Assembly (NCBI RefSeq): GCF_004353825.1
Contig: NZ_SMNA01000004.1
Coordinates: 186,001-250,000, forward strand
DNA: 64,000 nucleotides
Direction: 5' to 3'
Origin: Occultella glacieicola
Lineage (GTDB): Bacteria; Actinomycetota; Actinomycetes; Actinomycetales; Beutenbergiaceae
The number at the start of each line of letters is the position of its first letter. The stretch's first letter is position 1. The notes beneath the pieces are model-generated. The model worked only from the letters and a program-made list of their open reading frames with translations. It made no database searches and was not told the DNA's origin. This document shows, piece after piece, positions 44,529 to 52,851 of this stretch. Position numbers and translations under genes: made by a program.

Positions 44529-44667
44529 CCCCGGTTCCTCGGGCGGGCGGGAGGCGGCGTGATCGGTTCGCGGTGTCGGTGCACGTCGCCACGGTACCGC
44601 CGCACGGGACCCCGGCGACGGTTCGTCCACCGCTGTCCGCAGCCGCCGGCGGGCCGGGTGGCCAGGA

Positions 44668-45405
44668 TCAGTCCGTCGCGGCCCCGGCTCCGGACGGGCC
44701 CGCGGCGGCGAGGCGGACGCTGATGCCGTCGAAGTGCTCGACCAGCGACCTCGCGACCCACTCCGGGTCACCGGACGCGAGCGCGTCACAGATCTCCCGG
44801 TGCCAGCTCGCGGCGTCGGCAGGGGTGTACCGGGGGCCGGGGAGGCGGTCGTCGACCTGCTGGAAGGTGTTCCAGAAGACCCGGAGCAGGTCCAGGATCA
44901 GGCCGTTGTGCAGGGGGGTGTACATGGCTGCATGGAAGCGCCAGTCCTCGTCCGGGAAGTAGCGGCCCTGCGCGGCGGCCGCCTCCATCTCGGCGACGAC
45001 CGCCTCCAGCGGCTCGCGGGAGCCGTGGGACCAGTACTCGGTCACCTCGCGGGCGAGCCCGACCTCGAGTGCGCGGCGCAGTTGCAGGAGTTCGCGCACG
45101 TCCTGCAGGTCGCCGCTCGCGGACAAGGTCAGGCGGAAGCCGAGGCCCTCCTCCAGGGAGTTCAGACCGGCCGAGCCCACGAACGTCCCGTAGCCGTGCC
45201 GCACGTCGATGATGCCCACGGCCTGCAGGGCCTTGATCGCCTCGCGCAGCGAGTTCCGGGAGACGCCCAACTCGGCCATGAGTTCCGGCTCGGTGGGCAG
45301 TGGGTCGCCGGCCTTCAGCCTGCGTTCGACGATCAGATCTCGGATCCGGGTGCGGGTCACGGCCTGGCTGGCCAGCGCCCGTCCTGCTCCGCCCTGCGTC
45401 GCCAT
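44668..45405 (-). CDS. GntR-family regulator, FadR subfamily
   Basis: 245 residues from ATG 45405, with GGAGGGAG about eleven bases before it. The N-terminal GntR winged helix (IVERRLKAGDPLPTEPELMA, ELGVSRNSLREAIKALQAVG) is followed by an all-helical FCD domain. The FCD His/Asp metal or ligand residues are visible (DEDWRFHAAMYTPLHN, AASWHREICDALASGDP). It lies between the lyase gene (22 bases upstream) and the DUF4862-like gene and should control the whole sialoside cluster, probably binding in the 60-base gap at 47500-47559. NanR-type regulators of this subfamily respond to sialic acid. Confidence 0.92.
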   Translation of the reverse strand: MATQGGAGRALASQAVTRTRIRDLIVERRLKAGDPLPTEPELMAELGVSRNSLREAIKALQAVGIIDVRHGYGTFVGSAGLNSLEEGLGFRLTLSASGDLQDVRELLQLRRALEVGLAREVTEYWSHGSREPLEAVVAEMEAAAAQGRYFPDEDWRFHAAMYTPLHNGLILDLLRVFWNTFQQVDDRLPGPRYTPADAASWHREICDALASGDPEWVARSLVEHFDGISVRLAAAGPSGAGAATD

Positions 45406-45427
45406 GTGCCGGTGACTCCCTCCGCCC

Positions 45428-46390
45428 TCATCCGGTCGATCCGACACCTACCTTCTCACCGATCCGTGGTCCGAACTCCGCGACGATGCCGCGGACCGCC
45501 TCGATCTCGCCCTCGTCGAGGGGGATTCCGGGTCGCGCGAGGTTCGCGCCCGTGATCACGCCGAGCGTCACCAGGGCGGCCTTGAACGCCCCGAGCGCGG
45601 CCGAGGTACCGGACCGGCCGGCCGTGCTTGCGGCGGCGGTGATCCGGAACAACTCGAACAGCCGGTCCTGCTCGGCGCGCGCGTCCTCGGTGCGGCCGGC
45701 GCGGGCCAGGTCGAACAGGCGCCGGTATCCGGCCGGGTCCACATTCCCGAGACCGGGCACCACACCGTCGCAGCCCAGCCCGATCGCGTAGTCCACGGTG
45801 AGCTCGGATCCGGTGAAGACGGACAGGTCCACTCCGCGCCTGGATCGTCGCGAGAGCAGGGCGCGCAGCGAGACGTCGGAGCCGCTCGAGTCCTTCACCG
45901 CCACGATCGCCCCGTCCGCGGCGAGGTCGATCACAGTCTCCGGTCGGAGCTTCGTCCCCACGCGGGACGGGATGTCGTAGGCCACCACCGGCACGTCGAC
46001 GCGCGCCGCGACGTCGGTGAAGTGGCGGTGGATCTCGGTCGGGTGGGTGCCCGCATAGAACGGCGCGGTCACCACCACCGCCGAGGCCCCGGCGGCGGCG
46101 GCGCGGCGCGCCTGGTCGACCACCCGCGCGGTGCCGGTGTCGATCGCGCCGACGAGCACCGGAAGTCGGCCCGCGGCGCGGGCCACCGCGACCGCCACCA
46201 CCCGTTCGCGCTGGGCGTCGGAGAGCGCACTCACCTCGCCGGTGGTTCCGAGCACGAACAAGCCGTGCACGCCGCCGTCGACCAGATGGTCGACGAGCCG
46301 GTCCAGCGAGGACTCGTCGACCTCTCCGTCCGGGGCGAGGGGGGTACACAGCGGGGGGATGACGCCGGCGAGACGACCGTGGCTCGTCAC
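45428..46390 (-). CDS. DapA/NanA-family lyase, probable N-acetylneuraminate lyase
   Basis: 320 residues from GTG 46390 with GGAAGGAA upstream and a GTGA overlap with the sialidase stop. The class I aldolase TIM barrel has VLGTTGEVSALSDAQRERVV, the proton-shuttle Tyr in VVAYDIPSRVG, and the Schiff-base Lys in AIVAVKDSSGSD. The family includes dihydrodipicolinate synthase, N-acetylneuraminate lyase and several sugar-acid aldolases. The position between a sialidase and the NanR-like regulator favours cleavage of N-acetylneuraminate to pyruvate and N-acetylmannosamine. No nanK or nanE is in the window, so onward metabolism must be encoded elsewhere. Confidence 0.9.
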   Translation of the reverse strand: MTSHGRLAGVIPPLCTPLAPDGEVDESSLDRLVDHLVDGGVHGLFVLGTTGEVSALSDAQRERVVAVAVARAAGRLPVLVGAIDTGTARVVDQARRAAAAGASAVVVTAPFYAGTHPTEIHRHFTDVAARVDVPVVAYDIPSRVGTKLRPETVIDLAADGAIVAVKDSSGSDVSLRALLSRRSRRGVDLSVFTGSELTVDYAIGLGCDGVVPGLGNVDPAGYRRLFDLARAGRTEDARAEQDRLFELFRITAAASTAGRSGTSAALGAFKAALVTLGVITGANLARPGIPLDEGEIEAVRGIVAEFGPRIGEKVGVGSTG

Positions 46391-47499
46391 TGGATTCCTT
46401 CCGTTCGGGTGGGGTGGATGAAGCGAATGGATTCGTACGCGGATCCCGAGCCAGCCTCGACGAGGGCGGCGGGCGTGCCGTCCGCGAGCAGGGCAAGGTC
46501 GCTGTAGGCGCCGGGACCGGCGTGTAGCACGGGCCCTCGGCGCCAGGCCGCCCCGGAGTCGTCGCTGCGCCAGAGGGTGACGTCGCGGCGTTCGTCGGGA
46601 TGTCCGGGTGTGCTCAACCAGAGCGTGCCGGAGCCGTTCGCGAGGACGCTGCCCTGGACGGCGGGTACCGGAAGGTCCGGGTGTGGGCGGAACGGGGCCC
46701 GCAGGCTCTCCCCGCCGTCGTCGGACCACGCGCCCAGGCGACCACCCGCGGACGCCTGGTTGCGCGCATTGACGTACACGACGCCGTCGGGCAGTTCCGC
46801 CGCGGTCGCCTCGTTCGGGTTCAAGGCGGCACCCGCCGGGCGCGCGGTGGAATCGACGGCACCGACCCGCCAGGTGTGACCGCCGTCGTCGCTGAGCATC
46901 AGGTGGCCGCCGTAGGAGTGGTCACCGGGCGCGGCGGCCAGGATCGAGTGCGTGCAGGCGGCGATCAGGCGGCCGCGTTCCGGGCCGTGGGCGAGCGTGA
47001 GACCGTGACCGGGACCGGTCGCGAACCAGCCCCAGTCCGAGCGGCGGACCTGGTCGGTGACCTCGACCGGAGGTCCGAACGGCTGACCCGGACCGGGCGC
47101 GTGCTGCACCCAGACCCGGCGCCGGTCGCCCTCGGGAACTCCGGGTCGCATCAGTTCCGACTCGTGCACCGACGCGCCGTTGGTCATGGTGAGCAGGACG
47201 ATCTCGCCGGTCGCCGTCACGAACGGCATCGGGTTGCCCGTGGTGTGGTCCGGCCGCCGGGTGACGACCGTGAGCGGCCCCCACGTCGCACCGGAGTCGG
47301 GGGAGTGCCGCACGACGAGGTCGATCCGGCCGGTGTCGCCGGCGGAGTCTCGCCGACCCTCACAGAACGCCAGCACGTGCGTGCCGGACGTGACCAGCGC
47401 CGGGATCCGGAACGCGGCATAACCGTGCGTCCCCGCGGCGAAGAGCACCTGCTCGTTCGGGGTCGTCGGCGGCTCACGGTCGACACCTCTTGAGGACAT
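46387..47499 (-). CDS. GH33 exo-alpha-sialidase without export signal
   Basis: 370 residues from ATG 47499, which lies seven bases after CATAGT. The six-bladed propeller of GH33 is shown by the arginine motif FRIPALV, the acid/base region FCEGRRDSAGDTGRIDLVVR, and four Asp-boxes (SPDSGATWG, SDDGGHTWR, SDDGGESLR, SDDSGAAWR). The final arginine/Tyr region includes PGAYSDLALL. No signal peptide, anchor or transmembrane helix is present and the start is well fixed, so the enzyme should be cytoplasmic and act on imported sialosides. It is cotranslated with the lyase through a GTGA overlap. Confidence 0.92.
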   Translation of the reverse strand: MSSRGVDREPPTTPNEQVLFAAGTHGYAAFRIPALVTSGTHVLAFCEGRRDSAGDTGRIDLVVRHSPDSGATWGPLTVVTRRPDHTTGNPMPFVTATGEIVLLTMTNGASVHESELMRPGVPEGDRRRVWVQHAPGPGQPFGPPVEVTDQVRRSDWGWFATGPGHGLTLAHGPERGRLIAACTHSILAAAPGDHSYGGHLMLSDDGGHTWRVGAVDSTARPAGAALNPNEATAAELPDGVVYVNARNQASAGGRLGAWSDDGGESLRAPFRPHPDLPVPAVQGSVLANGSGTLWLSTPGHPDERRDVTLWRSDDSGAAWRRGPVLHAGPGAYSDLALLADGTPAALVEAGSGSAYESIRFIHPTRTEGIQ

Positions 47500-47512
47500 G
47501 GGACGTACTATG
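47500..47512 (-). promoter_or_regulatory. Leaderless promoter -10 in the sialoside divergent region
   Basis: CATAGT (47512-47507, minus strand) followed after seven bases by ATG 47499. The same bases read TACTAT on the other strand (47506-47511), a possible -10 for the importer genes, so the two promoters overlap and could be jointly controlled by the GntR protein. Confidence 0.45.
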
Positions 47513-47559
47513 TCATGCTGACGCCGTCTTGTACCAGTCCAGGTCCGAAGGAGAACCGG

Positions 47560-49212
47560 ATGTCACGTTCATGGAAGAGCTTCGAGACAGACCGACGTAC
47601 CGTGCTCAGGGGCGGGGTGGCCGCAGCGGTCGCCGCGCTCGGCGGCAGCGCACTCGCCAGCTGTTCCAGCCCGGGCTCATCGGGCGGCGGGAGCGGCGGC
47701 GGTGCCGGTGCCACCGTGGACCTTCCCACGTTCCAGCAGTACGACGGGGTGCCCCCGGACTTCCCGGCGGCGGCGGAAGGGATGAACGAGGGTTTCCGTG
47801 CCTACCCGGCCAACCCGGGACGGGTGATCGAGGAGGCCCCCGGGGACGGTGAGGTCATCACGTTCATGACCAATATCCCTGGTGCCATCCCGCCGACCCG
47901 GGACGCCAACTCCTTCTGGCAGGCGCTCGAGGAGCGGATCGGATCGCCGCTGGAGATCTCGATGTCCTCCAACGACGAGTACAAGAGCAAGTTCGCCACC
48001 CGCATCGCCGGTGGGGACATCCCGGACATCCTCAACATCCCCAAGGATGTCGCGCAGCTCCCGGATCTGCTCGAGGCCACGTGTCTGGACCTCACGGAGT
48101 ACCTGGCCGGCGACGCCGTGCTGGACTATCCGTTCCTGGCGAACCTGCCGGAACAGTCGTGGCCGGACACCCGGTTCAACGGCAAGATCTTCGCGGTTCC
48201 GGTCCCCCGCGGGATGTCGCGGACGTCCGCCCCGATCTACCGTCAGGACCTCACCGAGGCGGCGGGCATCGCCGACGCGGACCCGGGCAGCTTCGACGAC
48301 TTCATTGCCCTGTGCACCGAGATGACCGCCCCCGGCGCCAACCGGTGGGCGTGGGCGTCGATGCCGTCCCAGTACATCCAGCAGATGTGGGGCACGCCCT
48401 ACCTCTGGGGTGAGGAGGGCGGCGCCTTCACGCACATGTACGAGACCGAGGAGATGCTCGGTGCGATCGAGGACATGATCGCGGTCTGGGCGGCCGGCGT
48501 CGTCAACCCCGACGCCTACACCGCGAGCGGCGGCGCGAAGAAGCAGTGGATCGCGGCCGGCACGGCGGTCTTCGTCCACGACAGCTTCGTCGCGTGGAAC
48601 CAGTTCTACACCGACAACCCGACCGTCACCGAACTGCGCATCAACATGCTGGACGTGCCCGGCCGGGACGGCGGCCAGGGTTCCCCGTGGATGGGCGCAG
48701 CGAACAACAACATCACCGCGTTCAACGCCGAGACGACCCACGACCCCGAGGTCCTGCTCGCGATCGCGAACTGGATGGCCGCCCCGTTCGGCACCGAGGA
48801 GTACCTGTTCCGCAAGTTCGGTGTGGCCGGTGAGCACTACGAGCTGGCCGGCAGCGACCCGGTTCCCACCGCGCTCGGCACCTCCGAGGTGGGGATCGGC
48901 CTGCAGTACATCAGCGACGCCGCGATGGCGCTGTACCTGCCCGGCCGCCCGGACATCCCCGAGACGCAGCACGCGGTGCAGGCGAAGATGGTCGACCGTC
49001 TCGTCACGGACGCGTCCTACGGCCTGTACTCGGAGACCAAGTCCCGGATGAACGCCCAGCTCGAGGGCGCCGTCAACGATGCACTGAACCAGGTGGTGCA
49101 GGGCAACGCCGGGATCGAGACCTTCACCGCCGCCGTCGACACCTGGCGCACGAGCGGTGGGGACGCCATCCGCAGTGAGTTGGAGGAGGCGTATGCCGCA
49201 GAGCACGGCTGA
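47560..49212 (+). CDS. Sugar ABC importer solute-binding lipoprotein
   Basis: 550 residues from ATG 47560 with GAAGGAG upstream. The leader has a Tat motif (DRRTVLRGG) and a lipobox LASC at about residue 35, so it is exported folded and lipid-anchored. A Gly/Ser linker is followed by a type-1 solute-binding fold of the large LplA/YtcQ-like class, 50-100 residues longer than ordinary monosaccharide receptors. Large receptors of this class generally bind oligosaccharides. Motifs include FATRIAGGDIPDILNIPKDV, PRGMSRTSAPIYRQD, and WMGAANNNITAF. It is the first gene of the importer operon and divergent from the cytoplasmic sialidase, implying that the ligand is a sialylated glycan. Confidence 0.93.
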   Translation: MSRSWKSFETDRRTVLRGGVAAAVAALGGSALASCSSPGSSGGGSGGGAGATVDLPTFQQYDGVPPDFPAAAEGMNEGFRAYPANPGRVIEEAPGDGEVITFMTNIPGAIPPTRDANSFWQALEERIGSPLEISMSSNDEYKSKFATRIAGGDIPDILNIPKDVAQLPDLLEATCLDLTEYLAGDAVLDYPFLANLPEQSWPDTRFNGKIFAVPVPRGMSRTSAPIYRQDLTEAAGIADADPGSFDDFIALCTEMTAPGANRWAWASMPSQYIQQMWGTPYLWGEEGGAFTHMYETEEMLGAIEDMIAVWAAGVVNPDAYTASGGAKKQWIAAGTAVFVHDSFVAWNQFYTDNPTVTELRINMLDVPGRDGGQGSPWMGAANNNITAFNAETTHDPEVLLAIANWMAAPFGTEEYLFRKFGVAGEHYELAGSDPVPTALGTSEVGIGLQYISDAAMALYLPGRPDIPETQHAVQAKMVDRLVTDASYGLYSETKSRMNAQLEGAVNDALNQVVQGNAGIETFTAAVDTWRTSGGDAIRSELEEAYAAEHG

Positions 49213-50188
49213 GCGGACGGCGCCGCCCGCGGTCGCGGCCCGCCCGGGGCCGCGGGCTGGTACGCCGCCACGGCGCCACCTCTCCTGGTGGCGGAGGCTG
49301 AGCCGGGACCGGATGCTGGTGCTCTTCGCGGTTCCGGGGATGCTGGCCGCGCTGCTGTTCCAGTACGTTCCTCTGCTCGGGAACGTGATCGCCTTCAAGG
49401 CCTACCAGCCGTTCCTCGGCATCGCCGAGAGCCCCTGGGTGGGGTGGGAGAACTTCCGCGCCATCCTCAGTGGCGACCCGGCGTTCCTGGCCGCCCTGCG
49501 CAACACCCTGATCCTGACCGGGCTGCAGGCATTGCTGGTGTTCCCCGCGCCGATCGTGCTGGCGCTGCTGCTGAACAGCCTGTTCTCGGACAAGATCAAA
49601 CGGATCGTGCAGAACGTCCTGTACCTGCCGCACTTCCTGTCCTGGGTGATCGTCGTCGCGGTGTTCCAGCAGATGCTCGGCGGCAGCGGGCTGTTGAACA
49701 ACTTCCTGCGCTCCCATGACATGGCCGCGCTGGAGATCATCGGCAACCCGGACGTGTTCCACCTGCTGCTGACCGCGCAGATCATCTGGAAGGACACCGG
49801 CTGGGCCACGATCATCTTCCTGGCGGCCCTGTCCACTGTCGATCCGCAGCTCTACGAGGCGGCCGCCGTGGACGGTGCGGGCCGGCTCCGGCAGATGTGG
49901 CACATCACCCTGCCGGCGCTCAAGGGCGTGATCATCCTGCTGTTCATCCTGCGGCTGGGCGACTCCCTGTCCGTGGGCTTCGAGCAGATCATCCTGCAGC
50001 AGGCCGCCGTCGGGCGCGGGGTCAGCGAGGTGCTGGACACGTACGTCTACAACAACGGGATCGTCGGTGGCCAGTGGGGCCTGTCCGCCGCGGTCGGCCT
50101 GGTCAAGGGCGTGGTCGGCGTGATCCTCGTCCTCGGAGCGAACAAGCTCGCCCACATCTTCGGAGAGCAGGGGGTCTACAAGTCATGA
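49193..50188 (+). CDS. Sugar ABC importer permease 1 (LplB-type)
   Basis: 331 residues. ATG 49193 lies inside the end of the receptor gene (20-base overlap), with GGAGGAGG before it. Six transmembrane helices are predicted, with the EAA coupling motif EAAAVDGAGRLRQMWHITLP typical of CUT1 permeases and an N-terminal NLP-like GMLAALLFQYVPLLGNVIAF. It pairs with the next gene to form the channel. No ATPase gene is in the cluster, so a shared MsiK-type ATPase is expected, as is common for actinobacterial CUT1 importers. Confidence 0.94.
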   Translation: MPQSTAERTAPPAVAARPGPRAGTPPRRHLSWWRRLSRDRMLVLFAVPGMLAALLFQYVPLLGNVIAFKAYQPFLGIAESPWVGWENFRAILSGDPAFLAALRNTLILTGLQALLVFPAPIVLALLLNSLFSDKIKRIVQNVLYLPHFLSWVIVVAVFQQMLGGSGLLNNFLRSHDMAALEIIGNPDVFHLLLTAQIIWKDTGWATIIFLAALSTVDPQLYEAAAVDGAGRLRQMWHITLPALKGVIILLFILRLGDSLSVGFEQIILQQAAVGRGVSEVLDTYVYNNGIVGGQWGLSAAVGLVKGVVGVILVLGANKLAHIFGEQGVYKS

Positions 50189-51132
50189 CCACGTCCCGGA
50201 CCGTCAGCCCTGCACCTGCGGGCCGAACACCGCGTCGCCGGCGTGGCCGGCGGCTCGTCCTCGGCACCCCGCTGCCGCCCTGGCCGGTGCAGGCGGCCAA
50301 GGCCCTGGTGCTCGGCATCTTCTGCGCCCTGGTGATCGCGCCGTTCGTGGCGATCGTCTCCACCTCGATCGCGCCTCGCGACCAGATCTCCCGGGCCGGG
50401 GGACTGGTGCTGTGGCCGGACGCGGTCAACGTGGACGCCTACCGGTCGATCCTCTCCGGCGGTGTCGTCACCCAGGCGGCGCTGATCAGCGTGGGTGTCA
50501 CACTCGTCGGCACGGCGATCAGCCTGTTCACGTCCTGCCTGCTCGCGTACGGGCTGTCCCGGCCGGGCTCGTTCGGCAGCCGGGGCATGCTGCTCGTCGT
50601 CCTGTTCTCGATGCTGTTCTCGGCCGGCATCATCCCGACCTACCTGCTGGTCCGCGGCCTCGGCCTGATCGACACCCTCTGGGCGCTGATCCTGCCCACC
50701 ATGATCAGCGGGTTCAACGTGGTGGTGCTGCGCTCGTTCTTCATGAACATCCCGGCCGAGCTGCTCGAGAGCGCCAGGATCGACGGCGCCGGCGAGTGGC
50801 GGATCTTCTCCGGGATCGTGATCCCGTTGTCGAAGGCGGTGCTCGCCGTGATCGGCCTGTTCTACGCGGTCAGCTACTGGAACGCGTATTTCAACGCCCT
50901 CATCTACCTCAACGACTCGGGCCTGTGGCCGCTGCAGCTCGTGCTGCGCACCTACGTGATCAACGAGACGGCGCTGTCGAACACCGACCTCAGCGTCGCC
51001 GAGAACCTGCCCGCCCAGCCGTCCCTGCAGATGGCGATCCTGGTGGTGTCGCTGGTGCCGATCCTGATCCTGTACCCGTTCCTCCAGCGGCACTTCGCCA
51101 AGGGAATGATGATCGGCGCCGTGAAGGGCTGA
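50185..51132 (+). CDS. Sugar ABC importer permease 2 (YtcP-type)
   Basis: 315 residues from ATG 50185, overlapping the previous stop by ATGA. It is a six-helix permease of the LplC/YtcP class with the EAA-like motif ESARIDGAGEWRIFSGIVIP and a cytoplasmic N terminus rich in Arg. The C-terminal helix ends ILYPFLQRHFAKGMMIGAVK, characteristic of this class. It forms the heterodimeric channel with the upstream permease. About 75 bases later the second sialidase gene begins, so all four genes are probably on one transcript. Confidence 0.94.
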   Translation: MTTSRTVSPAPAGRTPRRRRGRRLVLGTPLPPWPVQAAKALVLGIFCALVIAPFVAIVSTSIAPRDQISRAGGLVLWPDAVNVDAYRSILSGGVVTQAALISVGVTLVGTAISLFTSCLLAYGLSRPGSFGSRGMLLVVLFSMLFSAGIIPTYLLVRGLGLIDTLWALILPTMISGFNVVVLRSFFMNIPAELLESARIDGAGEWRIFSGIVIPLSKAVLAVIGLFYAVSYWNAYFNALIYLNDSGLWPLQLVLRTYVINETALSNTDLSVAENLPAQPSLQMAILVVSLVPILILYPFLQRHFAKGMMIGAVKG

Positions 51133-51206
51133 TCCCGAACCATCTCTCGATGAACCCGACCCGACTCCGCCGATCCTCGAACCCCCCTGCCTCAGGAGCC
51201 CCTCAC

Positions 51207-52310
51207 GTGCCTGCGCCCATCACCGTCTTCGAACGCGATACCCACGGCTACCAGTGCTTCCGGATCCCGGCCCTCGTGCGGACCCCGGCCGGCACCCTCC
51301 TCGCGTTCGCCGAGGGCCGGATGCCGGCGATCCACACGGACGCCTGGTGCCACGACGCCGCCCCGATCGACCTGGTCCTGCGCCGCTCCACCGACGGCGG
51401 CCAGACCTGGGGGCCGCTGCAGGTCCTGCTGCGCGGCGCCGGCCGGGACGACTCCGGGCTCACCGGCCCGGACGGGCAGGCGACCCGCGGCAACCCGGCG
51501 CCGGTGGTCGTCGCCCGCGGCCCGCACGCGGGCCGGGTGGCACTGCTCAGCTGTCACAATCCCGCGGGAGTGCGGGCGCGGACCCCGTTCGCCCAGGTCA
51601 GTGACGACGACGGGATGACGTTCACACCGGCTCGGAACATCTCCCACGTACTGCCCGACGGCGTGGGCTGGTTCGCGACCGGGCCGCAGCACGGGTGGCA
51701 ACTCGTCGAGGGCCCGCATGCGGGTCGCCTGGTCGTCGGCATCAACTACGACGTCGACGGCGCCCGCTACGGCGGGCTGCTGTGCAGCGACGACGCCGGC
51801 GGGACGTGGTTCCGCGGGGCCTGCAGCACGGGTGCCGACCCCGAGGACATCCCGCAGGAACTCGGCCTCGTGGAGACGTCGGGAGGCCGGCTGCACGCGT
51901 TCGCGCGGCAGAACTCCCACGCACCGCTCACCCGCCAGCATGCGGTCTCCTTCGATGGTGGCGAGAGTTTCGACGGCCCGTTCGCGGGGGTGCCCGACCT
52001 GATCACCACCCCGAGGATCCAGGGCTCGGTCGTCCGGGTCGCCCCCGTCGGCGAGCCGGCGCCGTCGGGCACCCCGATCCTGTTCAGTTCCCCCGTTGAC
52101 CCGGACACCCGCCGCACCATGACGATCTGGCGCAGCGACGACGATGCGGCGACCTGGTCGGAGGCCGAGCGGCTCAGCGATGACCGGGCCGGCTATTCGG
52201 ATCTGACCGTGCTGGCGCCGGGCGCCGTCGGGATCCTCTACGAGACGGGCGCCCACCCGGACGGCGACGCCCGTGACACGATCCGGTTCGCCAGGATCGC
52301 GACGCCGTAG
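51207..52310 (+). CDS. Second GH33 exo-alpha-sialidase without export signal
   Basis: 367 residues from GTG 51207, nine bases after AGGAG. GH33 propeller: FRIPALV arginine, FAEGRMPAIHTDAWCHDAAP in the acid/base region, Asp-boxes STDGGQTWG, SDDDGMTFT, SDDAGGTWF, SFDGGESFD and SDDDAATWS. RAGYSDLTVL and ILYETGAH are near the end. Although both belong to one family, its substrate loops differ from the sialidase at 46387 (for example the Cys/His-containing THTDAW-like insertion), so linkage or sialic acid preference may differ. No signal peptide is found even if an upstream ATG is used. Confidence 0.92.
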   Translation: MPAPITVFERDTHGYQCFRIPALVRTPAGTLLAFAEGRMPAIHTDAWCHDAAPIDLVLRRSTDGGQTWGPLQVLLRGAGRDDSGLTGPDGQATRGNPAPVVVARGPHAGRVALLSCHNPAGVRARTPFAQVSDDDGMTFTPARNISHVLPDGVGWFATGPQHGWQLVEGPHAGRLVVGINYDVDGARYGGLLCSDDAGGTWFRGACSTGADPEDIPQELGLVETSGGRLHAFARQNSHAPLTRQHAVSFDGGESFDGPFAGVPDLITTPRIQGSVVRVAPVGEPAPSGTPILFSSPVDPDTRRTMTIWRSDDDAATWSEAERLSDDRAGYSDLTVLAPGAVGILYETGAHPDGDARDTIRFARIATP

Positions 52311-52851
52311 GGCCCGTCGAGGCGGTCACCGGAATCGCTGAGGGACGGTACGTGCTATCCGCCCCGCGCCGTTCGATCGGTGTGATGCTGCTGCAGGAAC
52401 TCGAGCACAGGCGGCCAGACCCGGTCCGGATCGTTCATCGGAGCGGCGTGCCCACGTCCGGCCAGCTTTATGAAGTCGGCGTCGGGGATCGCTTCGGCTA
52501 CGTCGCGGGCGCGCTCGGCGAAGGTGTCGGCATCGAGCGCGAAGGCCATGAGGAGCCGGGTCATGCGGCGCCGGTCGAGGCACCGCGACGGTCGAGCCGC
52601 CGCGACGCCGCCTGCTGATGCCGGGAAGCGGTCGTTGGTGCAACGAGGGTGGCTCGGACCCTGGTTGACAGGCGTGGGGATCGCGAGCAGCATCAGGGAC
52701 AGGCGTCGACCAGCGCCCAGCCCGTGAGGACTCGTCCCAGCCGATCCTCATCCGGGTGAAGGGGATCTCTGCCCTCAGGTCGGTCAAGTCGAGTCGAGCC
52801 TGTTTCGAGTGCCGTGCAGCTGGGGCGAAGGCACGTCGAGGAGGGCTTGTC
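52311..52851. other. 541-base gap with a gene remnant
   Basis: It separates the sialoside operon from the phosphotransferase-like gene. It contains an alpha/beta-hydrolase C-terminal fragment on the minus strand (next entry) and otherwise no supported gene. The ribosome site for 52852 lies at its right end. Confidence 0.6.
52355..52564 (-). pseudogene. Alpha/beta-hydrolase C-terminal remnant
   Basis: About 70 codons encode the end of an alpha/beta hydrolase: ALDADTFAERARDVAEAIPD, then ADFIKLAGRGHAAPMNDPDR, and VWPPVLEFLQQHH, including the terminal catalytic His. The nucleophile half is absent upstream; the surrounding frame degenerates into unrelated Pro/Arg-rich translation. It therefore looks like the decayed 3' end of a deleted gene, marking a junction beside the sialoside island. 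A bona fide small gene starting at the ATG 52564 is less likely because it lacks a ribosome site. Confidence 0.6.
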
